Below are positions 1-12,185 of a stretch of 64,000 nucleotides of DNA, one piece after another; position 1 is the first letter of the stretch, and every line of letters begins with the position of its first letter. This DNA is from Cercis canadensis (lineage: Eukaryota; Streptophyta; Magnoliopsida; Fabales; Fabaceae), in the NCBI GenBank assembly GCA_003255065.1, contig QAOA01004184.1:1219-65218 (forward strand), written 5' to 3'. The notes under the pieces were generated by a model. The model had not been told where the DNA came from. It ran no database searches and saw nothing but the letters and a program-made list of their open reading frames with translations. A program made the position numbers and the translations under genes.

Positions 1-110
1 AAAAAAAAGTTATACAATATAAAAAAATACAATGGAAAGCCCTAAGTCGTGAGCACTACTCCTCATCGTTTATCCCCAAATCTTGAGAGTTGCATCATCG
101 TCAGCAGGGG

Positions 111-1635
111 TTATGGGGTTGAACCGAATGCTAGACCATGGTGTTGCTGTTGTAACTCTACCAACATAGTTATGATCACCTCGGTGGATATGCCACTGCG
201 ATTTAGTTCCTGGGCCACTAGGTAGAGGCGAGCCACTTCCTGCTGCAAGCTGGCCATATGGGTTAGCACCTCAAACATCTGAGGATCTAGCTGGTGGGAC
301 GGTTGGGTAGGTTGTGAGTTGGCAAAGTCCAATATGCCAGCGTTAGAGCCCAAGACATAGACCTGACCCTTTTTATTCTTCCTGTTGACGACATTGAGTC
401 ATAGCTCGGTGTCGTCGACAGAAGAGAAAGAGGACCCGACTTGACTCTTAGACCGATGCCTCTCAAACTCAGTTTGTATAGATAAAATAATTAGGCTAAT
501 ATTAGAATTAATACATGTAACTCACATAAAGACTTAAGGACAAATTTAATACTTACATAGGTAGACTCCACCCGTTGATGTACCTAGCCCTTAGTAGAGA
601 TGTGTTGGAGGTGACGAAAAATCTCTAGAGCGTTGAGCTCTCTGTCCAACTCCTTCATCTACAAAAAATATAAACTGTTAGTAAACATAAATTGACATAT
701 CTAAAAAAAATAACGTTATTAAATAAAACACTTATCAACCTCCGTTTGTGCTCGAAGACAGTGATAGAGCCACCCCTGTGAAAGGCCTGCCTTTGGTTTA
801 AGGAACGATTCTTCCTGTTCCTCTCAGATATGACCCTATACTTTTGGAAGGCCCACCTGGCTCTGAGGGACTCAAGTATAGCAGACGACAACCAATCGCC
901 TTTAGACTTTTTGATCTTGATGTCTCAAAAGCAAGCACGTAGGTTGTCAGAACTTAGAGAGCCAAATCTTATGACTTTAGCTCTTATGCTTGGGTGCCTA
1001 GACACATTTTCTCTGCATTAGAAAACATAAAATCAATGCTAGTAATTATGTATTAGAATTAACTTAGAATAAAATTAAATCAAATAATTCTTATCTTAAA
1101 CTTTATTCACCAGAGTTCCTTCACCTTATTAGGAACTGAGGTGAAGTCCAGCTAAGACTTCTCAAATTTTAACTTGTAGATAGTCGAAAGGTAGTTCACA
1201 GGCTCCTTGCAAGGCATAAAGCTAAAAAAAAAAGAATTAGTTGTTAAGTAATATAAATAACTAATAGTAAATCTACAGAAAAAAAAAATGTTAAGTATTA
1301 GAATTAATTTACTCATTGCTCCTATGTGGCTCAATAACTAACCGACCATCAAATAGTGGGGAGCTCGGACATGGACGTGGTGAGTCCGAAATGGATGGAC
1401 TCATGTGGGATGACCCTCAAATAGATGACAATGTAGAGCTTGGGGTGCCAGATCCTGAGCACCCATCATTCGTCGCAGTGGGCTACAGGGTGCACGCCAA
1501 CCTCGGGGTCGGCATGAACGTAGACAAGACCGGCTCATTCTGAGAAGGCCAAGAAACATCCTTGCTTCTGTCCCTCATAGACGGCAGCCCAACTGTCGGA
1601 GATGACCATCTTGGCTAGTCTAACATCTGTCATAC
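111..1635 (-). pseudogene. Decayed plant transposase (Ptta/En/Spm family, PF03004-like)
   Basis: Minus-strand fragments resemble the plant Transposase_24 family. A core block around 655-891 reads ERNRKNRSLNQRQAFHRGGS, matching the family's Asn-Arg/Lys-rich then HRxGS signature. A C-terminal block around 350-410 reads LNVVNRKNKKGQVYVLGS, the family's VVGGxxKGRxYGLGS-like motif, followed by a Gln-rich coiled-coil tail ending at 111. An upstream Pro/Ser-rich stretch (about 1316-1635) and a fragment near 1150-1210 fit the N-terminal part. An in-frame stop sits just before the LNVV motif near 390, and several frame changes are needed to join the blocks, so I call it a pseudogene. Exact exon ends are not resolved. 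Confidence 0.7.
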
Positions 1636-1679
1636 AATTTTAAATAAAACCAATGAAATAATTAGTACAATAAAATCAG

Positions 1680-1975
1680 TAATCCCTAACCCCTAAACCC
1701 CAAACCTAAACTCTTAAACTTCAATCATTAAACCCCAATCTCAAACCCTAAATCCTCAAATCATAAACCTCCAAACTTTAAACCTAAACCCAAACCCTAA
1801 ATTCCTAAACTCTAAACCTAAACCCCAAAACTCAAACTCTAAATCCCTAAACCTTAACCTTAAACCCCTAAATTCTAAATCTTACACCCCAATCTCTAAC
1901 CCTCAAATCCCAAACTTTAAACCTAAACTCCCAAACCCTAAACATAAACCCTTAAACCTAAACTCTTACAAAAAA
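1680..1975 (+). repeat. Degenerate telomere-like CCCTAAA array inside the CACTA element
   Basis: About 300 bp is built of variants of CCCTAAA/CCCCAAA/CCTAAACC on the plus strand, the plant telomere unit in drifted form. Perfect heptamers occur but rarely in long runs. It lies between the transposase remnant and the terminal region of the CACTA element. Confidence 0.75.
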
Positions 1976-2584
1976 TTTGACAGAGTCTCCCTTAAAACTG
2001 AAACAATCTAAGAATTCAAAATACCACACAATTGTACAAGATAAAATACCCAGCAATTAAGCTAAATTAAATACACAACTCAACATAAATTAAGCCAACA
2101 TAAATTAAAAAAATTAAGCCAAATTAAAAGCCCAACAATTCAACAGAGATAGATCCAATAGAAATCACAAATATATATAATAGAAATCAAAATCAAGTCC
2201 TCATCGATCAATTAACACAATAGTAATAAAAATCAAATCAAATAAATTCTACAACATCACAAAAAAAATCTCTAAAATTAGTTACATTATTCTACACAAC
2301 TCATACAATAAAAATCTTAACAAAATTTGGGAGAAAAATCATAAATCATAAATCAAAATCAAAATCTAATGTATAGAAATCAGACTAAAAAAAAAATTGA
2401 AATTGGTAGAAATATGCCTACCTCAACTCCAAAAATGATAAACAGAGCTTGAAGGTAGAAGACGCCGCCGGAAAGCTGCTCAGAGGGTTGTAAAAATGGT
2501 AGGGAGGAGAGAAACACCAAAGATGAGAGAAGAGGAAGTGCAAAGTAAAGAAGGAGAGCTATGCGGTGGAGTGAAATTAAAAGA

Positions 2585-2904
2585 TTTCTTACGGACTTTC
2601 TCACAGATATTGTCCGTGAGACCCTAAACCTTTAATTCAAATTTTAAGTGAAATGACACATAACGATTTATCATGGAGTTAGCATTCCGTGAGAAAATTC
2701 AAATTTTCTCACTGACAGGGTCCGTGAGAAGGGTCAAAGCATTAATTTTGATATTTCTCACGGAATTTCTCACGAATTTTTCTCACATACACCTTCATCC
2801 GTGAAAAAATCCTAACAATCACATTCCGTAAGAAAATTCGTGAGAAATGACGTGAATTTCTCACGGATTTTCTTCCATGAGAAAAAGTCATTTTTCTTCT
2901 AGTG
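2585..2904. repeat. CACTA subterminal repeat array
   Basis: Roughly ten copies of a short motif (TCTCACGGA, TCCGTGAGAAA and close variants) occur in both orientations across about 300 bp ending at the CACTA terminus. In this transposon class such motifs are the binding sites of the element's own DNA-binding protein. This placement supports the CACTA call. Confidence 0.75.
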
Positions 2905-3527
2905 TATCAACATCTTGATAATAACAAATTAAATAACTTGATCAATACATCTAACTTTTTTCGGTTATATAATAGCATGAAAGTTTGAATGCCTAATTAT
3001 TTGAAAATGTTGAATTCAAATGTTCAATAATCTCTTAATCATTCAATTTTTTTAGTTTATGTTTAAATTATTGAATAATAATTAATGGGTTGATTTTTAT
3101 TGATATTTTTTTATCAATTTTTTAAATAATAATTTGCAATGTTTTAGTTTATAAGATAACCCTACATATTAGAGGACAGCTCTATCTTAGCACTGAATTT
3201 CCCAGCTCATTATGATCGAGGATTATCATGGTAACACCTAATTAAAGTCCTATAATCTCACTCCTTTCTGCTCAAGCATAACTATCTACCAATTTTGAGC
3301 TTAAGAAATGAGTCAATTCTTACTCCCCAGCTAAATAATCACAAAGAATAAGATGACTTATTATCTGAATTCCTCCTTGCAAATTATAGTGCAATCTAAA
3401 AATTAGAATTAATTCAAGTCGCAATTCTAAGATCCAAACGGACCTTAGGGTACACGAAACTAAAAATTTGGAATAGGCCTATAATTTGCAAATAGGACCT
3501 TGCTTTTTTGAAGAGCAAAATACCTTG

Positions 3528-3655
3528 ACTTTTTTTTTTTTTTTTTTAATATGAAAAGAGAATTTCATTAAGTGTCGGCAGCAAGTTCATCAAGCAAGAA
3601 CACTGGACCATTACAAAATCATGGGGAAGGAATTTCCCATGGTGGGCTAATTCTT
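3528..3655 (-). mobile_element. Probable 5'-truncated LINE 3' tail
   Basis: A run of about 18 T is followed by TATGAAAAGAGAATTTCATTAAG and then a non-repetitive stretch. Read on the minus strand this is a 3' end of the form CTTAATGAAATTCTC... followed by poly(A), as seen at the ends of plant LINE insertions. No reverse transcriptase is present, so the class rests on the tail only. Confidence 0.4.
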
Positions 3656-6080
3656 TGACTTTTTTAGTGGATATAATAGTTTTAATTTAGGAGAATGATT
3701 AAAAATTGAGAGCTTAGAAATTTCTGAAGACTCTGAAGGAAACATGTGGTTAATATATTAATCAATTAAAAAATTTGTGACTATTTAATTCATTTTGTAA
3801 TTATTGTTACTTAATTATTACTTATGGAATCTTCCTTTTTAGTAGTACTTTGAACTCCCATCTTAATTAATATAAATAAGAATTATTAGGAGTCAATGTC
3901 AAGAATTTTATTTCTTTTATTCTCTTTTCCCAACACATTGCACTCCATTATAACCAAACGATATGCTTCACCGCAAAACTTCTCAAACATGCATAGATAA
4001 GATCATGGGATTATAGCCAATAGCAATAGTAAGCATTGACTTATAAAAGTGATGATTTTTCAATGGATTCTAAAATTTGACATGAAAAATAGAATAAGAC
4101 CTATGGTTTGGGGAACTTGTTCCATCTTTTCTTTAGCCTAAAGAATAAGGCATCACAGCCAAATTTTCTAGAGACAGAAATGACCATCATATACTATTCC
4201 CTACATATTTTTCAACCTAGTTTTGACTTGGTTCTAACAAAACAAATTTCAAACATTCTTTGATTATAAAAGTGGTTACTTGTGACTGAAGGTTTCCAAG
4301 TTTTGACGCTATCATAGCGCAACAAATCAATTAAAAGCCTTCGCACACGCATAAGTTGTCTTGGTTTTGTTGTTACCTACGTTGTGCTTCTGACGAAATG
4401 TGTGTCCACTCATTACCCATACAACTGCTATTGTCTGCTTTGTGGCTTCTTGTCATCTTCTTATTTGGCTTACATCAAAGAATGATATTGGTGGAGGGGA
4501 CTCTAAACTGATACAATATTTAACTAAAGTGTTGGTGTTGTTGTTGTTATTGAGAGAGACTATGACTAAGATTTGTTAAGCATGATACTTAGCAAAATAT
4601 CTTTGCTTAAGACTTTCCTTTTCAATGACCAATAAAATACACTTTATTCTTAATCTTGTATTATTATGTTAGATTATGTTGGTTGAAAGTTGAAACCAAT
4701 GGGGAAACGTAATTGCGGTCCCTAGTTTAGTCATAGGGGAAACTAATCAATAAATTTGAATTGTAAACCACGCATAATCACTCCTTAGCTGGGTTACTAA
4801 GTAGAAAATAACAACTATAATAAAAATAATGGAAAAATATGAAATAGGGGTAAAATATATTTAGGTTCCCTCCCTTGCATTTTCCTGTTTTTAATCTGAC
4901 TCTGAACTATTATTGGCTAGGCTAATACAATAGTTAAAGGAAGTAATATTGTTATCAGCATTAAAAAATGAAGGCAATTGTTAGCAGACATAAAATCATA
5001 AATAAGTTTTCACCAAATAACTTGATTTTTAAGTTGAATAGATTTCTTGATATAATATCAAAGTAGTAAATGACCAACAATTGAGTGTGGCTTAATTAGC
5101 AAATTAATTAAGCTATATGTGAGGTGAATTCTGAGGTAATATTAGAAGTTTAAATATCGCTAAAATCACTAACAGTCATACTATTGCTAAAGTCGAACAG
5201 AAATTAGTCTTACACTAAAAATGTGGATACTACCTTGTGAGAAACTAAAAAAAAAAGAGTAAATGACCAAGTGGTTCAAACTGCTAAAATTTGATGACTT
5301 GGTCATTAAATAGTATTCTTATTCTAGTGGCTGTTAATGTGATTTTCTCTTGGATTTAGTCAAATGTTGTGTTGTGTGGACAGCTTGTGCACATGTTGAG
5401 TACTTCACCTTCCTAATCCAGTAAAAGAAAAATTAGAATTAAGGGACACATAAGGAAATTTCTCATTATTTGAATTCAACATTATTGTTCACTTTCCTAG
5501 TTCAGTCAAAGACAAGTCATCTATACTATAAATAGAAGAAATTCTTGAGTGGACACATATCTATCTCTTTAACACATGCAATAAAAAGATATTTTAATTT
5601 ATTTATTTTTGACTTAAGCACATCATCCATGAGAAAATTTCTTATGGTTTGACCCAAGATCCCTTACCTGAACAATGGTATGATTCAAACTCTTGAATAT
5701 GCATCTAACCATATAACAAGTTCACCTCCATTGCTAAGCCAATCCCTTTTAAGGTAATAATTAGGAGGTTCTTAATGACAATGTAGATTTCCTTTTAGTT
5801 ATTAAAACTCAAACAAAATTCTACACATTTTATAATTCTCTTTTGGTTTTTTTTTTTTCCTGAACATATAAGAAAATATTAATAAGTTTAATGAGTTTTA
5901 TTTGCATATTAAATTTACAACATAGGAGGATGTTTAATAAAGAAGGATTTTTCTTATATACTTTTGGTATTTATGTAATATGTCATACCACATAAAAATA
6001 GTTAATGTATGAATGACATATATACAAGTCAACTATTTTTAAGTTTGCTTAAGAAAATAAGATAACTTATATTTATATTT

Positions 6081-6157
6081 AATAAAATATAAAAATTAAA
6101 TATATTTGCTACGTCAATATAATATGATATACTCATATAATATCATAAAATTCCCGT
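6081..6157 (+). repeat. Dispersed repeat, copy 1 (partner at 50439-50515)
   Basis: A 77-bp segment from AATAAAATATAAAAATTA to AAAATTCCCGT aligns along its length with 50439-50515, sharing ATACTCAT, TAGTATCATAAAAT or TAATATCATAAAAT, and the CCCGT/TCCGT end. It is probably part of a MITE family. The ends of the full element are not clear. Confidence 0.6.
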
Positions 6158-8424
6158 AAAGAGAAATGTTAAAAAGTTTTATTTAGGTAGCCATTTTTGT
6201 TTCTGGTGTGAATGGCTAATGCAGGCCAAGGCCCGAAAAGTAGCTGTTAGGACCAACTTTTGAAGTCTGCTCATCTTATGGCCCATTAAATCATAATTGA
6301 ATAGCCCATTCCAGAAAACAAAAACAAAAGAGCCCAATTTTTTAGCCCATTTCATGTGTTTGGAGTTTGGGCTTGCTAGCAAGAGCCCACAATCACAACA
6401 TCTATTACTAATTTTCCTATTTTTATCCGGCGAAATAATTCCTCGGTAATTAATTGCCTGGAGCGTGGGAGTGAAGACGGTAGAAAAAGAAAACAAGGTC
6501 AAAAACCAATTTTACCTTATTTGGGGAGAAAATTGAGGAGAAAAAAGGGGCATGGAGCTCACCTTAAGTTTTCTCTCCATACATAGAGAGAAAACTCACC
6601 AATTGACTTTGTAGTAAATGAAATGATATTTTTGTCCCTATGTTAACTTCTCTCATTTATGTTTTGCTTAGGGACATATTTATAATTTTATATTCTATCA
6701 AATAAAAAAAATTATTATTTTTAAGTGCTTGATATTAGAGGAAAAATAATTCAATTAGGAATATGGGGGACTTTTAGTTTGGTGCCTTCTATACCATATG
6801 AAATGATTAAAATATCTCTTGGTGCTATATGGTTATTCTGTTATCATATGTGATTATTTTTTGGTGAGATGTGATTATCATATTTAAAAGTAAAACAAAA
6901 TAACCACATAACACTAATGCGTATTTTAGTTATTTCATATTCTATGAAAAACACCAAACTTAATTATCTTTTCGTCCAACATCAAGCACATAAGAATAAT
7001 AAAGTCAATAAAAAACATAACATTATCTTCACTTTCTCTCCTCTCATTTTTACCTCATCCAAACACAAGAAAAAAAAAATTTCTCCTCATTTTCTATCTT
7101 CTCCATTATATGTTCTCTTCTTGTCCAAACATAACATAAAAGAGGCAGCTAACCATGTATGAATTGAGTCAAAATCTCATTGGCACTTTATATTTAATTA
7201 ATTGTTAAGTCTAATAATGCTTCATTAGTGCCTTTTTTTAGTTTACACCCAGGGTATCCCTACACTTTTTGGGTATGGAATTAATCCTTGTTCGGGACGA
7301 GAGCAGTAATCAGTAAATTCCTCTTAATAAGTGTGACTTTAAATATTTGAACTCAAGATTTTTGGCCTAGAACGCCTTAGGGCTCAGTCTGCTTTTATTG
7401 AGTCAACACCTTGTTGGCAGCCTCATTAATGTTAGAAATGAAGAACTCAAATCCTTTCCATACTCTCTTTCCCCTCCTTAGGCACATTGAGTTTCCTTAA
7501 TTTATACCAAAAATAAAATCATCCCAAGTAGTAGAACACCTAACAAATTAATGTGAGCTGCATGTGCAACAAGAAAACAGAAATATAGGAAGAGTCAAGC
7601 AGAGCAGGTGAGAGTTGTGCTCCTGAATTGCATGCTTGCTAGTGCTGGGGCCAAACCCCTTTGATCTATTGCTCAATTCCAACTTGACAATGAGAAAATT
7701 CACTTCGATTACACAATTCCCCAAGTTGACAAGCACCTAATCCCAACTTCCCAATTAGCTGTCTGCTTTTGATTAATGCTTCTTACTAATTAACTTGTTT
7801 GTGGAAAATTATTAGCTGCTTAAACATATCAACAAAGATTTTGCTTCTTACCTGGAGACAGACACGGGTCTCACTTTTTCATCACTCTTTTTCAAAATCA
7901 AATGCAAACAATGGACTTTCAATATTTGGCTTCATTCATGATTCTCCTCCTCGTATTTTGCAACTTTTTATAATCAATTCTTTTCCTATTTACTGTGTTT
8001 TAATCATGTTCTAAGCAATTGAAAATTATGCTTGGAAATGAGTCATTCTCGCTTACCACACCTAAATTATTCTTCGCAAGCTTGTATGAATCTTCACCGG
8101 ACCTGCCCTACCAAAGAAAAAGCTCACCCACAAGCAGAGTGCTGCCCTACCAACGACTATAATGTTGAAATTGGATGAAACCTCTGACCTATGTACTTCT
8201 AATGTTTCTGTTATTCTGTGACTAGATGTATATAATACTCTAAACTAAAAAAAAATCAACTATACTTTGAAAGAAAATTTTAATAACCACATATTACTTT
8301 TATTATCCTATCGTATCCCATAGTTTACATAATTATACATATATTAAGATTCATTTTATTATATATAGTTGACAATTAATGTGATTACATAAAGTTTTGG
8401 TATGTCAAAAAAAAANATTTTTAA

Positions 8425-8490
8425 AGAAGGAGGACCAAAACGTTCAAGTGGTTAAAATAGGGGGACCAAAATTACAATTAAGCCAAAAAA
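8425..8490 (+). repeat. Dispersed repeat related to 19262-19395
   Basis: The stretch TTTTTAAAGAAGGAGGACCAAAA ... GGGACCAAAATTACAATTAAGCCAAAA is closely similar to the right part of 19262-19395. The pattern resembles the ends of a common dicot MITE or relic repeat. A single N sits just upstream at 8416. Confidence 0.5.
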
Positions 8491-9220
8491 ATATGTAGTT
8501 ATATTTTCAATAATTTTTTATATGAAAAAGAGCAGACATTTAAGTCTGCCAATAATACTACCATAGTAACATTATAACCATCAAAAGCAGAGCAAGCACA
8601 TTAAGATTTGATTCGAGTCTTGAGAACTTCCTCAACCTTAAAGACTTATACATAATTATTTGAGTTATTGCTTAAAATCCCAAAAAATATCATAATAATG
8701 AGGTCTAAGTTCAAAGATAATTCGGTGACTACTACTGGTAGTATAGTTATAATTTATTATCAATATACACAACTTTTGGCAAGGGCTAAAAAGATACAAT
8801 TTAAGTAATTTTTATGACCAAATTAACTGAGTAATATCTTTCCAAATGTTTAAAAAGATTCAGTGACTAGTAGTGTTTCCAATTTTTTTTTTTTTTTAAT
8901 TTATTTTTTATTTTTTTGTAGTCCATGTTGGAAAAAGTAAACACTTATTATCAACACACACAATCTTCTTTTAGCCAGAGATACGCATAATAGTTAGGTT
9001 AACTTATATAGAAGGCAAATCATTTAAAATATATATAAGATATCTAAGAATGTAAATATCATGAAGATTTTTAGGAATCATATATTCTCGTAATATATAT
9101 ATCAGCATTCTACAAAGGCGAGTACCTTAATTATTTTACCATATATGTAAAAATAATAATAGCGTAGCAATAAATTAAAAAAACACCATTGAGTCAACTA
9201 AGATAAAAAGGCAGTTTTAA

Positions 9221-9391
9221 CATACTAGAGAGGTATGTGATACTTTTTTGACGTGACATTATTAATCACTGTTGATGTGAAATCATTTAATCTTTTGCCA
9301 TTTATTTTTTTACGGTCAAGATTAAATATTTTTCACATTAACAGTTATTATATTGTCAGGTCAAAGAGATACCATATACTTGCTTGATATG
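9221..9391. mobile_element. 171-bp foldback element (MITE-like)
   Basis: The left arm (CATACTAGAGAGGTATGTGATAC, then TTTGACGTGACA and ATGTGAAATCATTTAATCTT) pairs with the reverse complement of the right arm (CATATCAAGCAAGTATATGGTATC, TTTGACCTGACA, ATGTGAAAAATATTTAATCTT). The two arms cover nearly the whole element with a short loop near 9300-9320. No coding capacity. The target duplication was not resolved. Confidence 0.65.
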
Positions 9392-10421
9392 TGAGAAAGG
9401 TCAAAGAAAAAATCTCAAGCATAATGTCTGTAGTTATTGATAAATTTAGTGGGTTTCAACTCTGAATTGGATTCTCATATATATTGAATTCATTTGCAGT
9501 GATCAACTGTCTCAACCTTTATTTTACAAGGTACTTAATTACTAGTGTGTCTCAATCTCAAGGTTTGAATCTAATTGAATTTTTTGCAAATTATTTAAAG
9601 CTCTCAACATTAGTTCATAGAGAAAAAGATGAGGTACAAAGAGAAAGATGAACCTAGACCTTCTATTCTAGCTCTTTCCGTTCCTCACACGTAAATGGTG
9701 CAAGTAGAGGGTTAAGCACCATCACATAGGAGAAGTTTCTTAGAAATGAGTTAGTGGGGAATTCCAAGTGTGAAATGCATGTAGTCCAAAAGCTATCTTC
9801 TCATCTAGTATATACTTGTTCAGTTGCTTCCATATGATCACTTAAAACGTGATATACATCAAATGTTCTCTCTCACAATAGGACAGCACATAAGAATCCA
9901 AGTGCAGCTTGAATTCCCATTATGTGCAACAGTTTTTGGCCAGATTCCCTATCCCATCTCACAAGTATATACCATTTCAGCATGCTCATTAGTTTCAATG
10001 TGAATGGTACTATAGCTCTAAAGTAGATAAATAAGTCAAAAAAATCAACATCCTTCTTTTCAAGGACAAGAGTTTATCAGAATTACCAAAACATGAAGAA
10101 ATACAAAATTAAAGTTCATGATGAATACCATACATTAATCACCCAAATCCAAGTAAATAATCTCCCTCTCTTCTATACCATTATACCATTTTCCCCCCTA
10201 TCCCAAAAACAAACCTTAAAAGAGAAAGTCAACAAAAATGGAGCAAATATTAGTTAAATTCCTCAATATCTCATCTTCATTGAGGACATTAACAGCATAT
10301 ATATACCCCCAAAACCCCCCACCTAGTAATTAATCACAATACATTGGAAATTAAGTTAACAAGGAAATTGGATATGTCATTGCATATATACATTACAAAG
10401 TGAAAAGACCAACTTACTCAA

Positions 10422-10688
10422 CTATGGAGAAGAATTTGCAAGTTGCACCATAAGATGATCTCCTTTTATCTCCATAGAGAAGAACACTGTGCAGCCAAGG
10501 ATGATGATGAAGATAACGGCCCCGGCACCGGCGAAACCCCCATGAGAGAAGTGGATCCGAGGTTCCTCTCAGCGCAATATGAGCAATTAGTCTCAACCTT
10601 AACATACAAAAATAACAGGCTGAGGAGTACCATTTGCAGCTGACATGATCACTCCGATCCAAACTCCTCTCATCTTCTGCTTTCCCAT
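10422..10688 (-). CDS. Candidate small membrane protein, uncertain gene model
   Basis: On the minus strand an ATG at 10688 opens a frame of about 29 codons (begins MGKQKMRGVWIG). After a 40-nt stretch with stops, the same frame continues as a clear membrane helix (GGFAGAGAVIFIIILGCTVFF) and ends in LANSSP and a stop at 10422. Joining the parts needs an intron of about 40 nt (GTATGTTAAG ... CTGAG), shorter than usual plant introns, so either the splice is unusual, the ORF starts elsewhere, or this is a relic. The GC-rich Gly/Ala helix stands out from the AT-rich flanks, which argues for past or present coding. It lies about 200 bp downstream of the Dof stop codon, on the same strand. I do not recognise the family. 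Confidence 0.35.
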
Positions 10689-10893
10689 TTTGTATCTCTC
10701 TTCAATTTTTTTTCTTTTTTATGTAAGTAAACCCAACCCACTTTGACCCAAAAGAGGAAAAAAAAAAAAGTAGTAGCAGTAGCAGTAATAAAGAGAAGCC
10801 TAAAGAAAATGACCAAAATATGACTTAAAACGAAGGAGAGAGACAAATTTGAAAACGATGCTTCATTCTTCTTGTTCTGAGTTTTTGTTTTTG

Positions 10894-12185
10894 CTAGATC
10901 AGAGAAGTGACTGAAGGGCCAATATTTGTTGGATCATTCCAAGCACTACTCATAGCGGTTGCTGCTGCATTCCAATAAAGTGAAGAAGGATCAGACAAGC
11001 CCACATGCTCCATCTGGTTTTGGCAAGCACCATTCCATGACTCAAACCTGTTTTGTCCTCCTCCTTCAACTTTCACTTCTTTTAAAGCCAACATCTCTGC
11101 ATCTGCTTCACTGTTATTGAGCTCTTCTAGAGGTGCAAAACCATGAAAAATGTTTGCTGCATCTTTCACACCACCGTTGATGAACTTTTGCTGCAGAGTG
11201 GAGCTCAGGAGAGAAGTCATAATTGGAGTAGTGGGTGTAGAACTTGATGAAGAACTACCAAAGATGGAATAACTTGAAAGAAGAGCATTATTTGAAGAAA
11301 ACCCATTTCTATAACCATTATCATTAGCTTCATTAGACATAACCCCAGAAGAATAACCTAACCCAATAGCATTTAGCTGAGGCTGAAGATGATCATACCC
11401 AGAAATAGTCTCCACTCTTGAATTGAACCTTGGAAATGGAAGATTCATCTCACAAGAGGTACTGGTTAACCCATAAAATAAAGGATTCATATGATTTGAG
11501 GATGAAGCAATATCGATCTGGGGTTGTGAAACAGGGTTTGAATTGGCACTAGGAGCTGAAGAAGAAGAAGGAGCAGAAGCAGAAGCATCAATGGCAGAGG
11601 ATGAAGTTGGTCTCTTGACACGCTTGTTTTTTCTGCATCCACCACCGACAGGAACATTCCTCAAGGTTCCTCCTCTTGTCCAGTATCTCTTGCAGGCTTT
11701 GCAGAAGTGCCTTGGTTGAGACAAGCTGTAGTTGTTGTAGTAGCAGAACTTTGTGTTGGATGAATCACAACGAGGGCACTTCAAAGCTTGTTGCTGCTGC
11801 TGAAGAAGCTCTTGACCTGGTTTTTCCATTACCCTACCACCAGTGGAAGAAGCCATCGAGGCCTTTTGATCATCTGAATGAGTACTCTACAAGAAGGAAC
11901 AAAACAAAAGGGGATAAGAAAAAAAAAAAAAAAAGAGAGAGAGACAGAGAGAGACAGAGAGAGAGAGGAAAGAGTTTAAGGTGGCGTTCTAGGGTAAATT
12001 AACAACACATTGGAGATATTCTCTTCCAAAAGCAAAGCAACAAAAATGGGGTGGTCATGTTTTTGTCTAATAATTGAGTTAGAGAGAGAGAAAGAGAGAG
12101 AGAGAGGGAGATGAACCTGTTGTGGTTGTGGCCATTCGTTAGTCGTTGGAGGGATGAGTAGCATTTTCTCACAGTTACTCAACAT
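10894..12185 (-). CDS. Dof zinc-finger transcription factor (Dof1.4-like)
   Basis: Two exons: 12117-12185 and 10894-11886, with a 230-bp intron in phase 0 (CAACAG|GTTCAT ... TTGTAG|AGTACT). The protein is 353 residues and starts [20 protein letters not shown]. The Dof finger is complete: Cys60, Cys63, Cys85 and Cys88 in a CX2C-X21-CX2C arrangement with the family core [20 protein letters not shown] and a basic KNKRVKR tail that can serve as nuclear signal. The rest is Ser/Asn-rich, as usual for Dof activation regions. Dof proteins bind AAAG cores in promoters. A start at 11856 inside exon 2 would also give a Dof protein, but the upstream exon has a clean splice and a Dof-like N-terminus. Dof1.4-like is a family impression, not a proven orthology. 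Confidence 0.92.
11918..12110 (-). promoter_or_regulatory. CT-rich (GAGA-type) tracts in the Dof intron
   Basis: Two tracts, 11918-11968 and 12080-12110, are nearly pure (GA)n on the plus strand, that is (CT)n in the sense of the Dof gene, and both lie in its single intron close to the two splice sites. Plant BPC proteins bind GA/CT repeats, so a regulatory role is possible. A pyrimidine tract near an acceptor is also normal. The function is inferred only. Confidence 0.35.

Larger units (their letters stand above)
1..2904 (-). mobile_element. CACTA (En/Spm) DNA transposon, partial, one terminus present
   Basis: The right edge at 2904 reads, on the minus strand, CACTAGAAGAAAAATGAC, the classic CACTA terminus, and is followed inwards by many copies of a TTTCTCACGGA/TCCGTGAGAAA motif, typical of CACTA subterminal repeats. 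A decayed plant transposase lies inside on the minus strand. The other terminus lies before the window start, so the full length and the 3-bp target duplication (TAT expected on the right side) cannot be confirmed. The transposase remnants carry stops, so this copy is not expected to move by itself. Confidence 0.82.
2905..9220. other. Intergenic region, no convincing gene
   Basis: AT-rich DNA with only short random open frames. It holds a LINE-like 3' tail near 3.5 kb, one copy of a dispersed 77-bp repeat near 6.1 kb, a short hairpin near 6.57 kb built from TTTTCTCTC and GAGAGAAAA, and a single N at 8416. I found no tRNA-like T-arm and no recognisable protein domain. Confidence 0.6.

Noticed and set aside
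1680..1975. A true chromosome end
   Set aside because: The CCCTAAA units are too degenerate and lie inside a transposon with normal sequence on both sides.
10495..10507. CAGCCAAGGATGA, identical to the first 13 nt of miR169
   Set aside because: The match stops there and no foldback precursor surrounds it, so I treat it as chance.
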